Positions 7,799 to 17,291 are shown, numbered from the stretch's first letter. The stretch is DNA of 64,000 nt from Stappia sp. WLB 29 (GCF_023507705.1 NZ_JALBGD010000008.1:62001-126000), one strand, 5' to 3'. Program-made: numbers and translations. Notes: generated by a model not told the origin, from the sequence alone.

Positions 7799-9079
7799 AT
7801 GAAACATCTGACTGCGCTTTGCGGCGCGACCGCCCTTCTGCTCGCCGGCACGGCGTATGCGCAGGATGCGGCCCCGCTCAAGATCGGCGCCTCGCTGCCG
7901 CTGACGGGCAATTTCTCGATTGCCGGCGCCAAGCACCGGGCCGGCTACGAGCTGTGCATCGACATGATCAACGAGCGGGGCGGCATTCTCGGCCGCAACG
8001 TCGAGCTGGTCGTCTCGGACAACCGCTCCGATCCGGCCACTGCGATCAACCAGTACGAGCGCTTCATCAATGTCGACGGAGTGGAGGCGGTCTACGGCAC
8101 CTTCTCCTCGCGCCTGTCGTTCCCCGTCGCCAACATCCTGGCGAAGAACAACATGGTGCACCCGCTGCCGGCCGGCGGCGCGCTGCGCATCTATACGCAG
8201 GGCCACAAGAACATCTTCTACTTCCAGCCGAACGCGGCCGAATATGTCGGCGCCTCGCTGGCCGGCGTGATCCGCGACCTGGTGCCGGAGGGCGAGCGCC
8301 CGAAGACCGCGGCCGTGATCTCCGCCGACGACTTCTTCGCCAACGGGGTGTGGGCGGGCCTTCTCGGCGAGAAGGTGATGGACCCGGCCGACGGCAGCGA
8401 GGTCGCCGACCTCGCTCCCGGCTATCTCGCCGACAGCGGCATCGAGGTCGTGTTCTCCGAGCGCTGGCCGGAAGAGGGCTTCAACGACTGGCTCAACCTC
8501 GCCAACCAGGTGAAGCGCGCCAATCCGGACCTCATCATCGGCCTGACCGCCTCCGCCGAGGAGGCCGTACAGCTGACCCGCGCGCTGAAGACCGTCCGGG
8601 CGACGCCGAAGATGGTCTATTTCAGCCAGGGCACCCAGGCCGAGTTTCTGGAAGGCACCGGCGCCAGCGCCGAGGGCGTGCTGGTCCACACCTCCTGGCA
8701 CAAGGACGCGCCCTTCGAGGCGGTGCTCGGCGGCCAGCCCTTCTCCAACCTCGACTTCGTGGCGGCCTATCAGGAGCGCTTCGGCGAGGTTCCGGACGAG
8801 GACGCGGCCATTCCCTTCGCCGTCTGCCAGGGCATCGAGCAGGCGATCCTGGGGGCCGGAAGCACCGACAATGCCGCCATGGGCGAGTGGCTTTCCGCCC
8901 GCACCCGCGAGGAGCCGGTTCGCACCATCCTCGGCCGCTTCAACTGGGATGACCGCGGGCTTCCCGCCGACAAGCCGTTCCTGATGACCCAGTGGAACGA
9001 CGGCGAACTGCAGTTCGTCTACCCGACCGACGAGTTCGTCGGCGTCGACAAGCTGAGCCATCCCAAGAACGGCTTTTGA
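7799..9079 (+). CDS. ABC transporter substrate-binding protein, branched-chain amino acid (LivJ/AmiC-like) type
   Basis: A 426-aa periplasmic receptor with a clear Sec signal peptide ending AYA at residue 21. The family opening LKIGASLPLTGNFSIAGAKHRAGYEL follows, read here as two shorter pieces LKIGASLPLTGNF and SIAGAKHRAGYEL. Later segments NPDLIIGLTASAEE and FPVANILAKNN fit the type I periplasmic fold. ATG 7799 follows GGGAGGAGG; the frame is open upstream to 7478 but without a ribosome site or homologous sequence. It is the first gene of an operon with both ATPases, both permeases and aromatic-degradation enzymes, so the ligand is probably an aromatic or related acid rather than leucine. 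Regulation by the adjacent LacI protein is likely. Confidence 0.92.
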   Translation: MKHLTALCGATALLLAGTAYAQDAAPLKIGASLPLTGNFSIAGAKHRAGYELCIDMINERGGILGRNVELVVSDNRSDPATAINQYERFINVDGVEAVYGTFSSRLSFPVANILAKNNMVHPLPAGGALRIYTQGHKNIFYFQPNAAEYVGASLAGVIRDLVPEGERPKTAAVISADDFFANGVWAGLLGEKVMDPADGSEVADLAPGYLADSGIEVVFSERWPEEGFNDWLNLANQVKRANPDLIIGLTASAEEAVQLTRALKTVRATPKMVYFSQGTQAEFLEGTGASAEGVLVHTSWHKDAPFEAVLGGQPFSNLDFVAAYQERFGEVPDEDAAIPFAVCQGIEQAILGAGSTDNAAMGEWLSARTREEPVRTILGRFNWDDRGLPADKPFLMTQWNDGELQFVYPTDEFVGVDKLSHPKNGF

Positions 9080-9097
9080 GCCAAAGCCTCTCCCTCC

Positions 9098-9121
9098 GGA
9101 CCCGCACCCTGCTGCGGGTCC
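9098..9121 (+). other. Hairpin after the binding-protein gene
   Basis: GGACCCGCA and TGCGGGTCC form a perfect 9-bp stem with a 6-nt loop. No T-tract follows, and the operon continues 28 nt later. It resembles the 3' protecting stems often found after binding-protein genes. Confidence 0.5.
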
Positions 9122-9148
9122 GCCCGGACTGACGAAGAGGATTTCGCC

Positions 9149-9892
9149 ATGCTTGAGGTCAAGGGCCTTTGCAAGCATTTCGGTGGCATTCGCGCCGTCG
9201 ACAATTGCAGCTTCACCGTCGAGCGCGGCTCGATCACCGCCTTGATCGGTCCCAACGGCGCCGGCAAGACCACCGCCTTCAACTGCATCAGCCGCACCAC
9301 CCGCCCCACCAGCGGCGAGGTCTGGCTCGACGGCGAGCGCATCGACCACCTGCGCCCGCACCGGATCACCCGTCTCGGCCTCAGCCGGACCTTCCAGATC
9401 AGCCGCAACCTGGCGGACATGACGGTGCTGGAAAACGTCATCGCCCAGTCCCGCGTGGAGGGGTGGCGGGACCTGTTCAAGCCGGCGATGAGCTCCTCGG
9501 AGATCGACAAGGCGATGGGCCTGCTCGACTTCCTCGGCATCACCCGCATTGCCCACGAGGACGGCTCCAACCTGTCCTATGGCCAGAAGAAGCTGATGGA
9601 TCTGGCCGCGCTCCTGATGAGCGATCCGAAGATCATCCTGCTCGACGAACCGGCCGGCGGCGTCAACCCGTCGCTGCTGGAGGAAATCGTCGGCCATATC
9701 CGCCGGCTCAACGATCAGGGCCTCACCGTGCTCATCGTCGAGCACAACATGGACCTGATCATGCGCCTGTCCCACCGCATCGTCGTCATGGCGCAGGGCA
9801 CCGTCATCGCCGACGGCCGCCCGGACGAGGTGCGCGAGAACCCGGCCGTGCTGGATGCCTATCTGGGCGGCGTTCTGGAGGAGGCTGCGTGA
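9149..9892 (+). CDS. ABC transporter ATP-binding protein, LivG type
   Basis: A 247-aa ATPase. Walker A is GPNGAGKTT at 34-42, the signature is LSYGQKK at 142-148 with Tyr replacing the usual first Gly, Walker B is IILLDEP at 162-168, and the switch histidine is in VEHNMD. The LivG-specific extension with TFQISRNLADMTVLENV is present. It powers uptake through the LivH/LivM-type permeases that follow. Its last codon overlaps the start of the next ATPase gene by one base. Confidence 0.93.
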   Translation: MLEVKGLCKHFGGIRAVDNCSFTVERGSITALIGPNGAGKTTAFNCISRTTRPTSGEVWLDGERIDHLRPHRITRLGLSRTFQISRNLADMTVLENVIAQSRVEGWRDLFKPAMSSSEIDKAMGLLDFLGITRIAHEDGSNLSYGQKKLMDLAALLMSDPKIILLDEPAGGVNPSLLEEIVGHIRRLNDQGLTVLIVEHNMDLIMRLSHRIVVMAQGTVIADGRPDEVRENPAVLDAYLGGVLEEAA

Positions 9893-10620
9893 TGGCCGAA
9901 CTTCTCGAAGTCGAAAGCCTGACCGCAGGCTATGGCGATGGCCCGGCGATCCTCGACGGCGCCCATCTCACCGTCCAGCCCGGCAAGGTCCATTGCATCA
10001 TCGGCCCCAACGGCGCCGGCAAGTCGACCCTGCTCAAGGCGATCTGCGGCATGCTGAAGATCCGCCAGGGCGACGTCCGCTTTCGCGGCGAGAGCCTCAA
10101 GGGGCTGCGGCCCGACCAGGTCCTGCGCCGCGGCATCTGCTTCGTGCCGCAGGAGCGGGCGCTGTTTCCCAAGATGACCGTGCGCGAGAATCTGCGCATG
10201 GGCGGCTATTCGCTCGCCGACAAGTCGGGGCTGGAGCGCCGCATCGACGAGATCGAGGAGCGCTTCCCGATCCTGCGCGAGCGCCGCGACCAGCATGCCG
10301 GCACCATGTCGGGCGGCCAGCAGCAGACGCTTGCCATGGCCCGCACCCTGATCATCAAGCCGGACATCGTCATGCTGGACGAGCCCTCGCTCGGCCTCGC
10401 GCCGAAGATCGTCCAGGAGATGTTCGACATCATGCGGGTGATGGCCTCGGAAGGCATCACGATCCTGCTCGTCGAGCAGAACGCCCTGATGGGGCTGAAG
10501 AATTCCGACTGGGGTGTCGTCCTGGACCTCGGCCGCACCCTGTTCGAGGGGCCGGCGGCCGACGTGCTCGCCGATCCCCGCATCCAGGAACTTTATCTCG
10601 GCGGCCGCAAGGCGGCCTGA
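9892..10620 (+). CDS. ABC transporter ATP-binding protein, LivF type
   Basis: A 242-aa ATPase, the second nucleotide-binding subunit. Walker A is GPNGAGKST at 38-46, the Q-loop lies in CFVPQERALFP, the signature is MSGGQQQ at 139-145 and Walker B is VMLDEP at 160-165. The C-terminal sequence ELYLGG is characteristic of LivF proteins. It starts in the TGATG overlap with the LivG gene, so the two ATPases are probably made in equal amounts. Confidence 0.93.
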   Translation: MAELLEVESLTAGYGDGPAILDGAHLTVQPGKVHCIIGPNGAGKSTLLKAICGMLKIRQGDVRFRGESLKGLRPDQVLRRGICFVPQERALFPKMTVRENLRMGGYSLADKSGLERRIDEIEERFPILRERRDQHAGTMSGGQQQTLAMARTLIIKPDIVMLDEPSLGLAPKIVQEMFDIMRVMASEGITILLVEQNALMGLKNSDWGVVLDLGRTLFEGPAADVLADPRIQELYLGGRKAA

Positions 10621-10634
10621 GCGGGAGCATCACC

Positions 10635-11513
10635 ATGGCAGACTTCATCCAGACCCTAATCCTGGGATTGGCGCTCGGTGGCGTCCTGGCGCTGATGGGC
10701 GCGGGCCTCAGCCTCGTCTTCGGCGTCATGCGCATCGTCAATCTTGCGCATCCTTCCTTCATCATCGCCGGCGCCTATCTCGCTTATTGGGGCTTCCGGC
10801 TGTGGGGCATCGACCCGCTCGTCATGCTGCCGGTCGCGGCGGTGATCCTGGCGGCGATCGGCGTCCTTCTCTACCGCTTCGTCTTCGAGCGCGAGGCCCG
10901 CTCGGCCAAGTATTCGGAGATGACGGTGCTGCTCACCTTCGCCCTGGCGATGGTTGTGGAAGGCGCGCTCGGCGGCATGTTCACCAACACCCAGCGCGTG
11001 ACGTCGCCCTCCTATGCCACCGATGCGATCTTCATCGGCGACGTCTTCATCCCAACCGGCCAGCTTTATGCGGGGCTCGCCTCGCTGGCGATCATCGGCG
11101 GCCTGGCGCTGTTCCTGAAATACTCGCGCTTCGGCTACGCGATCCGCGCCACCACGCAGAACCGCGAGGCGGCCGAGCTGCTCGGCGTCAACGTCAACCT
11201 GGTCAGCATGGCGAGCTTCGCCATCGGCATCGGCCTTGCCGGCGCGGCCGGGGCGCTCGTCTCCTTCGTCTTCTCCTTCTTCCCGGCCAAGCACTGGGAG
11301 TGGATCGCGGTGCTGATGTCGCTGGTCGTTCTCGGCGGCATGGGCTCGATCCTCGGCACCGTCCTCGCAGCGTTCATGCTCAGCGTGGTGGCCGCCTTCG
11401 TCGGCGACTACATCGGCTCGACCTGGTCGACGCTGACCTTCTTCCTCGCGCTGTTCCTCATCCTCCTGCTGAGGCCCCAGGGCCTGTTCGGCGAGAAACC
11501 GGAGCTGGCCTGA
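10635..11513 (+). CDS. Branched-chain-type ABC transporter permease, LivH type
   Basis: A 292-aa inner-membrane protein with about eight helices. GLSLVFGVMRIVNLAHPSF near residues 24-42 and the later RATTQNREAAELLGVN contact loop are diagnostic for LivH; the C-terminus LLRPQGLFGE is also typical. It lies 14 nt after the LivF gene and overlaps the LivM gene by TGATG. It forms the translocation pore with the next gene product. Confidence 0.92.
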   Translation: MADFIQTLILGLALGGVLALMGAGLSLVFGVMRIVNLAHPSFIIAGAYLAYWGFRLWGIDPLVMLPVAAVILAAIGVLLYRFVFEREARSAKYSEMTVLLTFALAMVVEGALGGMFTNTQRVTSPSYATDAIFIGDVFIPTGQLYAGLASLAIIGGLALFLKYSRFGYAIRATTQNREAAELLGVNVNLVSMASFAIGIGLAGAAGALVSFVFSFFPAKHWEWIAVLMSLVVLGGMGSILGTVLAAFMLSVVAAFVGDYIGSTWSTLTFFLALFLILLLRPQGLFGEKPELA

Positions 11514-12550
11514 TGACCATGTCCCTCGACCAGACCTCGTCCGTCCTTGCCGCGCGCAAGGCCCACAACGAGAAGCTTGCCGCCCGTGCCGACAAGACCC
11601 GCGCGGTGTGGTTCCCCTGGACGGTGCTTGCGCTGTTCCTGGCCCTGCCGGCCCTGCAGTTCGTCGGCAACTACAACTACGTCCTGCACCTGGTGCTGTT
11701 CACCGCCTGCTATGTGACCATGGCCTCGGGCTGGAACATCCTCGGCGGCTTCACCGGCTATATCAGCCTCGGCCACAACGTCTTCTTCGCCATCGGCGGC
11801 TATTTCGCCGGCATGATCCTCGCGCGCTACGGCATCTCGACGATCCTGCTGGCACCGCTCGCCGGCGTAGTCTGCGCGGCCTTCGGCTACCTGATCGGCC
11901 GGGTGACGCTGAAGACGCGCGGTCCCAGCTTCATCATCTCCTCGCTCGCGCTGGTGATGATCGCCCGCATCCTGTTCGACCACTGGAGCTTCGTCGGCGG
12001 GGCCAACGGCGTCGCGCTGCCGGCGACCGAGCTGCCGCTGGCCTGGGCGAAGCTGCCCTACTACTACGCCTTCGTGGTGCTGGCCGCCTTCTCGGTCTGG
12101 GCCTCCTACAAGATCAAGCACTCCAAGTTCGGGCTCGGCCTGCGCGCCATCTCCAAGGACGAGATCAAGGCGGAAAGCGCCGGCATCGACACCCGCACCT
12201 ACAAGGTCCTGGCCTTCGCCATCTCCGGCGCCTTCGTCGGAATGGCGGGTGCGATCTGGGGCGAATACCTCACCTACATCCGGCCCAACATCTTCCTGCT
12301 CATTCTCGTCAGCGTGAACATGGTCCTCATGTGCATCCTCGGCGGCAAGGGCACGGTCGCCGGTCCGGTGATCGGGGCGGTGCTGATCGTCATCTTCAAC
12401 GAGCTGTTCGTGGCAACGCTCGGCGCCTCGGAAATCAACATCCTGGCGACCGGCGCGGTGATGGCGCTCGCCCTGATGTTCTTCCCTCTCGGCATCGTCG
12501 GAACGCTGGCGCGCAGCGGCCGTCTGCCGCGCGTGCTGAACTGGGACTGA
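11513..12550 (+). CDS. Branched-chain-type ABC transporter permease, LivM type
   Basis: A 345-aa inner-membrane protein. After a polar 40-residue N-terminus come about eight to ten helices. LivM hallmarks are ASGWNILGGFTGYISLGHNV (residues about 74-93), LGLRAISKDEIKAESAGID and VLMCILGGKGTVAGPVIGA. Start and stop are coupled to the neighbours: a one-base overlap upstream and 4 nt to the GST gene. No substitution in the contact loop is obvious. Confidence 0.92.
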   Translation: MTMSLDQTSSVLAARKAHNEKLAARADKTRAVWFPWTVLALFLALPALQFVGNYNYVLHLVLFTACYVTMASGWNILGGFTGYISLGHNVFFAIGGYFAGMILARYGISTILLAPLAGVVCAAFGYLIGRVTLKTRGPSFIISSLALVMIARILFDHWSFVGGANGVALPATELPLAWAKLPYYYAFVVLAAFSVWASYKIKHSKFGLGLRAISKDEIKAESAGIDTRTYKVLAFAISGAFVGMAGAIWGEYLTYIRPNIFLLILVSVNMVLMCILGGKGTVAGPVIGAVLIVIFNELFVATLGASEINILATGAVMALALMFFPLGIVGTLARSGRLPRVLNWD

Positions 12551-12554
12551 GCCG

Positions 12555-13349
12555 ATGGCCTTCACGCTCTACAACGCGCCCCAGTCGACCTGCTCCCAGC
12601 GCGTGCGCTACCTGCTGCACGCCAAGGGACAGGCCTTCGCGGAGCATAGGCTCGACCTGTTCCGCGGCGACCAGCTGAAGCCGGACTATCTGGCGATCAA
12701 CCCCAACGGCGTGGTCCCGGCCCTCGTCCATGACGGGCGCACCGTCATCGACAGTGCCGTGATCATGGAATACCTGGAGGACATCCTGCCGGACGTGGCG
12801 CCCTCGCGCCCGGCAGATCCCTTCGAGGCGGCGCGCATGCGTGCGATGATCCGCTTCATCGACGAGATCCCGACGCCGGCGATCCGCGTGCCCTCCTACA
12901 ATCTGGCCTTCCTGCCGCACTTCCGTTCGATGAGCGAGGCGGAGTTCCAGGCGCTCGCCGATAGCAAGCCGCTGCGCCGCGAGTTCCTGCTGAAGATGGG
13001 CCGGACCGGCTTCCCCAAGGAGGAGATGGACGAGGCGCTCGGCCGCCTGCGCCGCGCCGTGCTGCGCATGGCCGACTGGCTGGAAGAGGGCGGCGGCCCC
13101 TGGCTGATGGGCGAAAGCCTCACCCAGGCGGACATCGCCGTGATGCCGGTGATCGTGCGCATGGCCGACATCAATCTCGACACGGCCTGGGACGACCGGC
13201 CCGAGATCGGCCGCTGGCTGGAGCGTATCCGCGCCAGCGCGCCCTTCGCGGCGACCTACTACCACGGCTCGCTGCTCACCGAGAAATACCCCCACCTTGC
13301 CGCGCAGCGCGCCGGCATGTCCGGGGACGAGACCAGGAGGCCGGCATGA
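12555..13349 (+). CDS. Glutathione S-transferase family protein (beta-etherase-like length)
   Basis: A 264-aa protein with an N-terminal thioredoxin-like domain (FTLYNAPQSTCSQRVRYLL, then NPNGVVPALVHDG with the cis-proline) and a helical C-terminal domain (GGPWLMGESLTQADIAVMP). A serine or cysteine in STCSQ could activate glutathione. The insertion in the helical domain makes it longer than standard 200-220-aa GSTs, as seen in LigE/LigF-type and dehalogenating enzymes. Its position between the transporter and the ring-cleavage dioxygenase suggests glutathione-dependent removal of an ether or halogen substituent or an isomerisation, but this is inference. It overlaps the dioxygenase start by ATGA. 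Confidence 0.85.
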   Translation: MAFTLYNAPQSTCSQRVRYLLHAKGQAFAEHRLDLFRGDQLKPDYLAINPNGVVPALVHDGRTVIDSAVIMEYLEDILPDVAPSRPADPFEAARMRAMIRFIDEIPTPAIRVPSYNLAFLPHFRSMSEAEFQALADSKPLRREFLLKMGRTGFPKEEMDEALGRLRRAVLRMADWLEEGGGPWLMGESLTQADIAVMPVIVRMADINLDTAWDDRPEIGRWLERIRASAPFAATYYHGSLLTEKYPHLAAQRAGMSGDETRRPA

Positions 13350-14290
13350 AGGATCCGGAACTGACGCGGCTGATCATCTCCCGGGAGGAGGAGGTCACGC
13401 CGAAGGTGCTCAACGCCATGGCTGAGACGGGCGACGCGCGCCTGCGCGAGATCGTCGAGAGCTTCGTGCGCCACGCCCACGCCTTTGTGCGCGAGGTGCG
13501 CCCGACGGAGGAGGAATTCGAGGCGGGCCTGCGCTGGATCACCAGGCTCGGCCAGTACACCAACGACAGCCACAACGAGACGGTACTCGCCGCCGACATT
13601 CTCGGCATCTCGACCCTGATCGACCTGATCAACAACGACGGGATGCAGGGCGAGACCATGTCGGCGCTGCTCGGCCCGTTCTATCGCGGCAACAGTCCCG
13701 AATGCTGTCACGGCGAGTCCATCGCCCGCTCGCCCACGCCCGGGCACGAACTGTTCATCTCCGGCCGCGTCGTCGGTCTCGACGGCGAGCCGATCGCCGG
13801 TGCAAGGCTCGACATCTGGCAGGCCTCGCCCGACGGGCTCTACGAGAACCAGGACCCGGAGCAGGCCGACTACAACCTGCGCGGCGTCCAGACCACCGGC
13901 GAGGACGGCACCTATCTGTTCCACTCGGTGCGGCCGGCCGGCTACCCGGTGCCGACCTTCGGCCCGGCCGGCGACCTGCTCAAGGCGCAGAACCGCAATC
14001 CCATGCGCCCCGCGCATGTGCATTTCATCGTCTCCGCGCCCGGCCGCAAGACGCTGGTCACCCAGATCTTCACCGACACGGAGGAGGCGATGGCCGACGA
14101 CGTGGTCTTCGGCGCCAAGCGCCAGATCAGCGGCAACCTGCAGCGCTACGACGAGCCTCATCCCGACCACCCGGGCGCATCGCTCCCCTTCTACACCTGC
14201 AGCTACGATTTCGTTCTGAAGCCGGGCACGCCCACGTTCCCGGTGCCGCCGATCTCCGGCAAGGCGCGCAAGGAGGCCGAACATGCGTGA
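13346..14290 (+). CDS. Intradiol ring-cleavage dioxygenase, hydroxyquinol 1,2-dioxygenase-like
   Basis: A 314-aa non-haem Fe(III) enzyme that opens a catecholic ring between the two hydroxyls. The N-terminal helical dimerisation domain (residues 1-100, with FEAGLRWITRLGQ and LADILGISTLIDLI) is followed by the beta-sandwich catalytic domain. The four iron ligands can be placed: Tyr166 (SPDGLY), Tyr200 (AGYPVP), His224 and His226 (RPAHVHF). Spacing and length match hydroxyquinol 1,2-dioxygenases better than catechol or protocatechuate enzymes. It is co-transcribed with transporter, GST, SDR, BKACE and quinone reductase genes, so the pathway probably handles a trihydroxylated or substituted aromatic. 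Confidence 0.88.
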   Translation: MKDPELTRLIISREEEVTPKVLNAMAETGDARLREIVESFVRHAHAFVREVRPTEEEFEAGLRWITRLGQYTNDSHNETVLAADILGISTLIDLINNDGMQGETMSALLGPFYRGNSPECCHGESIARSPTPGHELFISGRVVGLDGEPIAGARLDIWQASPDGLYENQDPEQADYNLRGVQTTGEDGTYLFHSVRPAGYPVPTFGPAGDLLKAQNRNPMRPAHVHFIVSAPGRKTLVTQIFTDTEEAMADDVVFGAKRQISGNLQRYDEPHPDHPGASLPFYTCSYDFVLKPGTPTFPVPPISGKARKEAEHA

Positions 14291-15041
14291 GCCTGTGAGC
14301 CATGAACTGGACGGCAAGGTCGCCGTCGTCGTCGGCGGCTCGGGCGGCATCGGCGCCGCCACCTGCCGGCTGCTGGCCGGGCAGGGCGCGCGGGTCGTCG
14401 TCGGCTACCGCTCCAACGCGCAGGCCGCAACAGCCCTTGCCGGGGATTTGCCAGGCTCCGGACATCTGGCGCTGCCGGTCGGCGTCACGGACACCGCCTC
14501 CATCGAGGCGTTCCGCGATGCGGTCCTGTCCGCCATCGGCCGGGTCGACATCCTGGTCAATTCCGCCGGCACGACGACGCCTGTGCCGCATCGCAATCTC
14601 GACGCCCTGACCGACGAGATCATCGACGAGGTCTTCGCGTCCAACTGGCGCGGCGTCTTCGCGACGATCCGCGCCTTCGCGCCGGCGCTGAAGGCGAGCG
14701 GGGCAGGGGTGATCGTCAACGTCTCCTCCATCGCCGCCTTCAAGGGGTTCGGCTCGTCCGTCGCCTATTGCGGGGCGAAGGCCGCGCTCGATTCCATGAC
14801 GCATACGCTGGCGCTGGCGCTGGCGCCGGAAATCCGGGTGCTGTCGGTGTCTCCGGGCATGGTCGCGACCGGCTTCGTGCCCGGCCGCACCAGCGAGGAG
14901 ATCGAGCGCGCGGGGGCGGCAACGCCGCTCGGCCAGGTCGCCCAGCCGGAGCATGTGGCCGAGACCATCTATGCCGTGATCCGCTACATGCCGCTGTCCA
15001 CCGGCATCCGCATCCCGGTCGACGCGGGGAGGGCGCTGTAA
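14283..15041 (+). CDS. SDR-family oxidoreductase
   Basis: A 252-aa short-chain dehydrogenase with cofactor motif GGSGGIG (18-24), NSAG (93-96), catalytic Ser149, Tyr162 and Lys166 (YCGAK). An arginine after the second strand (VVVGYRSN) suggests NADP(H). The start overlaps the dioxygenase stop by 8 nt and the stop overlaps the BKACE gene by one base (TAATG), so translation is tightly coupled. A role in reducing or oxidising a ring-cleavage product is inferred only from context. Confidence 0.88.
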   Translation: MREPVSHELDGKVAVVVGGSGGIGAATCRLLAGQGARVVVGYRSNAQAATALAGDLPGSGHLALPVGVTDTASIEAFRDAVLSAIGRVDILVNSAGTTTPVPHRNLDALTDEIIDEVFASNWRGVFATIRAFAPALKASGAGVIVNVSSIAAFKGFGSSVAYCGAKAALDSMTHTLALALAPEIRVLSVSPGMVATGFVPGRTSEEIERAGAATPLGQVAQPEHVAETIYAVIRYMPLSTGIRIPVDAGRAL

Positions 15042-15919
15042 TGCAGCCGAAGGTCATCATCACCTGCGCGGTCACCGGCAATCTCACCACCCGCGAGCAT
15101 CACCCCGGCCTGCCGGCGACCCCGCGGGAGATCGCCGATGCCTGCCTGGAGGCGGCGGATGCGGGCGCGGCCATCGCCCATATTCACGTGCGCGATCCGC
15201 AGACCGCAAAGCCCTCGATGGAGCTGCAGCTCTACCGCGAGGTGGTCGAGCTGATCCGTGCCCGCAACACCGACCTGATCCTCAATCTCACCACGGGACC
15301 GGGCGGGCGTTATGTCCCGTCGGACGAAGACCCGGCGGTGGCCGGTCCCGGCACCACCTTGCTGCCGCCGGAAAAGCGGGTGGAGCACGTCGTCGCCCTG
15401 CGCCCCGAGATCTGCACGCTCGACTTCAACACCATGAATTCCGGCGGCCAGGTGGTGATCAACACGCCGCGCAATGTCGGGATCATGGCGGAGATCATCT
15501 CCGATTGCGGGGTGAAGCCGGAGCTCGAGCTGTTCGACACCGGCGACATCTCCATGGCGAGCGACTTCCTGCGCGAGGGGCGCCTGCGCGCGCCGGCGAT
15601 GTGCTCCATCGTCACCGGCATCAAGTACGGGCTCCCGTCGACGCCGGACGCCATGGCGACGGCGGTGCGCATGCTGCCCCCCGGCAGCCAGTGGACGGGC
15701 TTCGGCATCGGCCGCATGGCCTTTCCCATGCTCGTCCAGTCCTGGCTGCTCGGTGGGCATGTGCGCATCGGCATGGAAGACACCAGCTACATCGCCCGTG
15801 GCCGGCTGACCGCCGGCAATGGCGAGCTCACCGAGCGCGCCCGCGACCTCATCGAAAAACTCGGCGGCGAGATCGCCAGCTGCGGCGAGGCCCGCCAGAT
15901 CCTCGGCCTTGCGGCCTGA
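15041..15919 (+). CDS. 3-keto-5-aminohexanoate cleavage family protein (BKACE, DUF849)
   Basis: A 292-aa TIM-barrel enzyme. BKACE proteins are Zn-dependent and transfer acetyl-CoA onto a beta-keto acid, splitting it into acetoacetate and a new acyl-CoA. The opening [29 protein letters not shown], in pieces [11 protein letters not shown] and [12 protein letters not shown], and the metal motif AHIHVRD (His47, His49) are diagnostic, as is LNLTTGPGG. The beta-keto acid used varies with each subgroup. After intradiol cleavage of hydroxyquinol the product maleylacetate is reduced to 3-oxoadipate, which is a beta-keto acid, so a cleavage role at that level would fit; this is inference. Confidence 0.88.
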   Translation: MQPKVIITCAVTGNLTTREHHPGLPATPREIADACLEAADAGAAIAHIHVRDPQTAKPSMELQLYREVVELIRARNTDLILNLTTGPGGRYVPSDEDPAVAGPGTTLLPPEKRVEHVVALRPEICTLDFNTMNSGGQVVINTPRNVGIMAEIISDCGVKPELELFDTGDISMASDFLREGRLRAPAMCSIVTGIKYGLPSTPDAMATAVRMLPPGSQWTGFGIGRMAFPMLVQSWLLGGHVRIGMEDTSYIARGRLTAGNGELTERARDLIEKLGGEIASCGEARQILGLAA

Positions 15920-15948
15920 TCCTCCTTCATTCTCAGGGAACCAGTCAC

Positions 15949-16959
15949 ATGAACATCCAGACCACCCCCAAGACCGGCCCGGCGCTGCGGGTCTCCGAAA
16001 AATCGCCCGATCTCGACAACCTGCGCATCGAGCTGGTCGAGCCTTCCGTGCCGGCTCCCGGCCCCGGCCAGGTGCTGGTCGAGATCCACGCGGCCGGCGT
16101 CAACCCGTCCGACGTCAAGGCCTCGCTCGGCCACATGCCGCATGCGGTGTGGCCGCGCACCCCCGGGCGCGATTTCGCCGGCGTCGTCGTCGAGGGGCCG
16201 CAGGCGCTGGTCGGCACCGAGGTCTGGGGCGGCGGCGGCGAACTCGGTATCACCCAGAACGGCAGCCATGCCCGCTACATGGTGTTGCCGCAGGCGGCGG
16301 TGCGGGCAAAGCCTGCGGGCATGAGCTTCGAGGAAGCCGGCGCCATCGGCGTTCCCTTCATCACCGCCTTCGAGGGCTTGCGCGAGGCCGGCGGCGTCCA
16401 GCCCTGGGACAACGTCCTGGTGTGCGGGGCCAACGGCAAGGTCGGCCAGGCGGCGATCCAGCTGGCGACGCTGGCCGGCGCCCGGGTCTTTGCCGCCGAA
16501 TACAAGCCGACGCCCTATCTCGGCCATGCCAATGCCGAGATCGAAATGCTCGACAGCTCTTCGCAGGACATTGCGGCTATCGTGCGCGAGAAGACCGGCG
16601 GCCATGGTGCCGACATCGTCTTCAACACCGTCGGCAGCCCGTATTTCGAGATCGGCAATTCCGCGCTGGCCAAGCAGGGGCGGCAGATCTTCATCTCCAC
16701 CTTCGACCGGGCGGTGCCCTTCGACATCTTCAATTTCTTCCGTGGTCGCCACAAGTTCATCGGCATCGACACGCTGGCGCTCGACAGCGTCTATGGCGCG
16801 CGCATCTTCGACAAGCTGAAGCCGAAGTTCGAGCAGGGCCTGCTGAAGCCTTTCCCGATCAACCAGCGCGCCGTCTACGGCCTCCGGGACGCCGCCACCG
16901 CCTATGCCTCCGTGCTGCGCTCCACGCCGGATCGCGTGATCCTGAGGCCGCAGGGATGA
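15949..16959 (+). CDS. Quinone oxidoreductase-like MDR alcohol dehydrogenase family protein
   Basis: A 336-aa medium-chain dehydrogenase/reductase. The N-terminal GroES-like fold contains VEIHAAGVNPSDVKASLG and PGRDFAGVV; the NADP-binding domain has GANGKVG at 160-166. No structural or catalytic zinc cysteines are visible, which places it with quinone reductase / enoyl reductase types. It could reduce hydroxyquinone back to hydroxyquinol or act as the maleylacetate-type reductase, though the latter are normally from a different family. ATG 15949 is preceded by AGGGAACC. The stop overlaps the cupin gene by ATGA. Confidence 0.85.
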   Translation: MNIQTTPKTGPALRVSEKSPDLDNLRIELVEPSVPAPGPGQVLVEIHAAGVNPSDVKASLGHMPHAVWPRTPGRDFAGVVVEGPQALVGTEVWGGGGELGITQNGSHARYMVLPQAAVRAKPAGMSFEEAGAIGVPFITAFEGLREAGGVQPWDNVLVCGANGKVGQAAIQLATLAGARVFAAEYKPTPYLGHANAEIEMLDSSSQDIAAIVREKTGGHGADIVFNTVGSPYFEIGNSALAKQGRQIFISTFDRAVPFDIFNFFRGRHKFIGIDTLALDSVYGARIFDKLKPKFEQGLLKPFPINQRAVYGLRDAATAYASVLRSTPDRVILRPQG

Positions 16960-17291
16960 AGGTCACCCGCATCGACGAGGCGCCCGCCTATGAGGCGCCG
17001 GAGCACTACGGCATGGCGATGGCCCGCCTGCAGGGCCATGAGGCGAGCGAGACGGCCGCCATGTGGGCCGGCCTCTCCCATCTCCTGCCCGGCGGCCATA
17101 CGTCGCTGAAGGCCTCGCCGCACGAGAAGATCTATGTCGTGATCGCCGGCGAGGTCACCATCGGCAACGGTGAGGAAGAGGCGGTGCTCGGTCCGCTCGA
17201 TTCCTGCGTCATCGCCCGCGGCGAGGCGCGCAAGCTGGTGAATCGCGGCAAGCTCCCCGCAACCGTCCTGCTGGTAATGGAGAAGGGCTGA
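16956..17291 (+). CDS. Small cupin-domain protein
   Basis: A 111-aa single-domain cupin. Motif 1 is partly degenerate (SPHEKIYVVIAGEVTIG, with one His and one Glu of the usual metal set) and motif 2 is GPLDSCVIARGEARKLVNRG. It ends the LacI-controlled operon, overlapping the quinone reductase gene by four bases. Small cupins in such operons often bind pathway intermediates or metal; the function here is unknown. Confidence 0.82.
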   Translation: MKVTRIDEAPAYEAPEHYGMAMARLQGHEASETAAMWAGLSHLLPGGHTSLKASPHEKIYVVIAGEVTIGNGEEEAVLGPLDSCVIARGEARKLVNRGKLPATVLLVMEKG

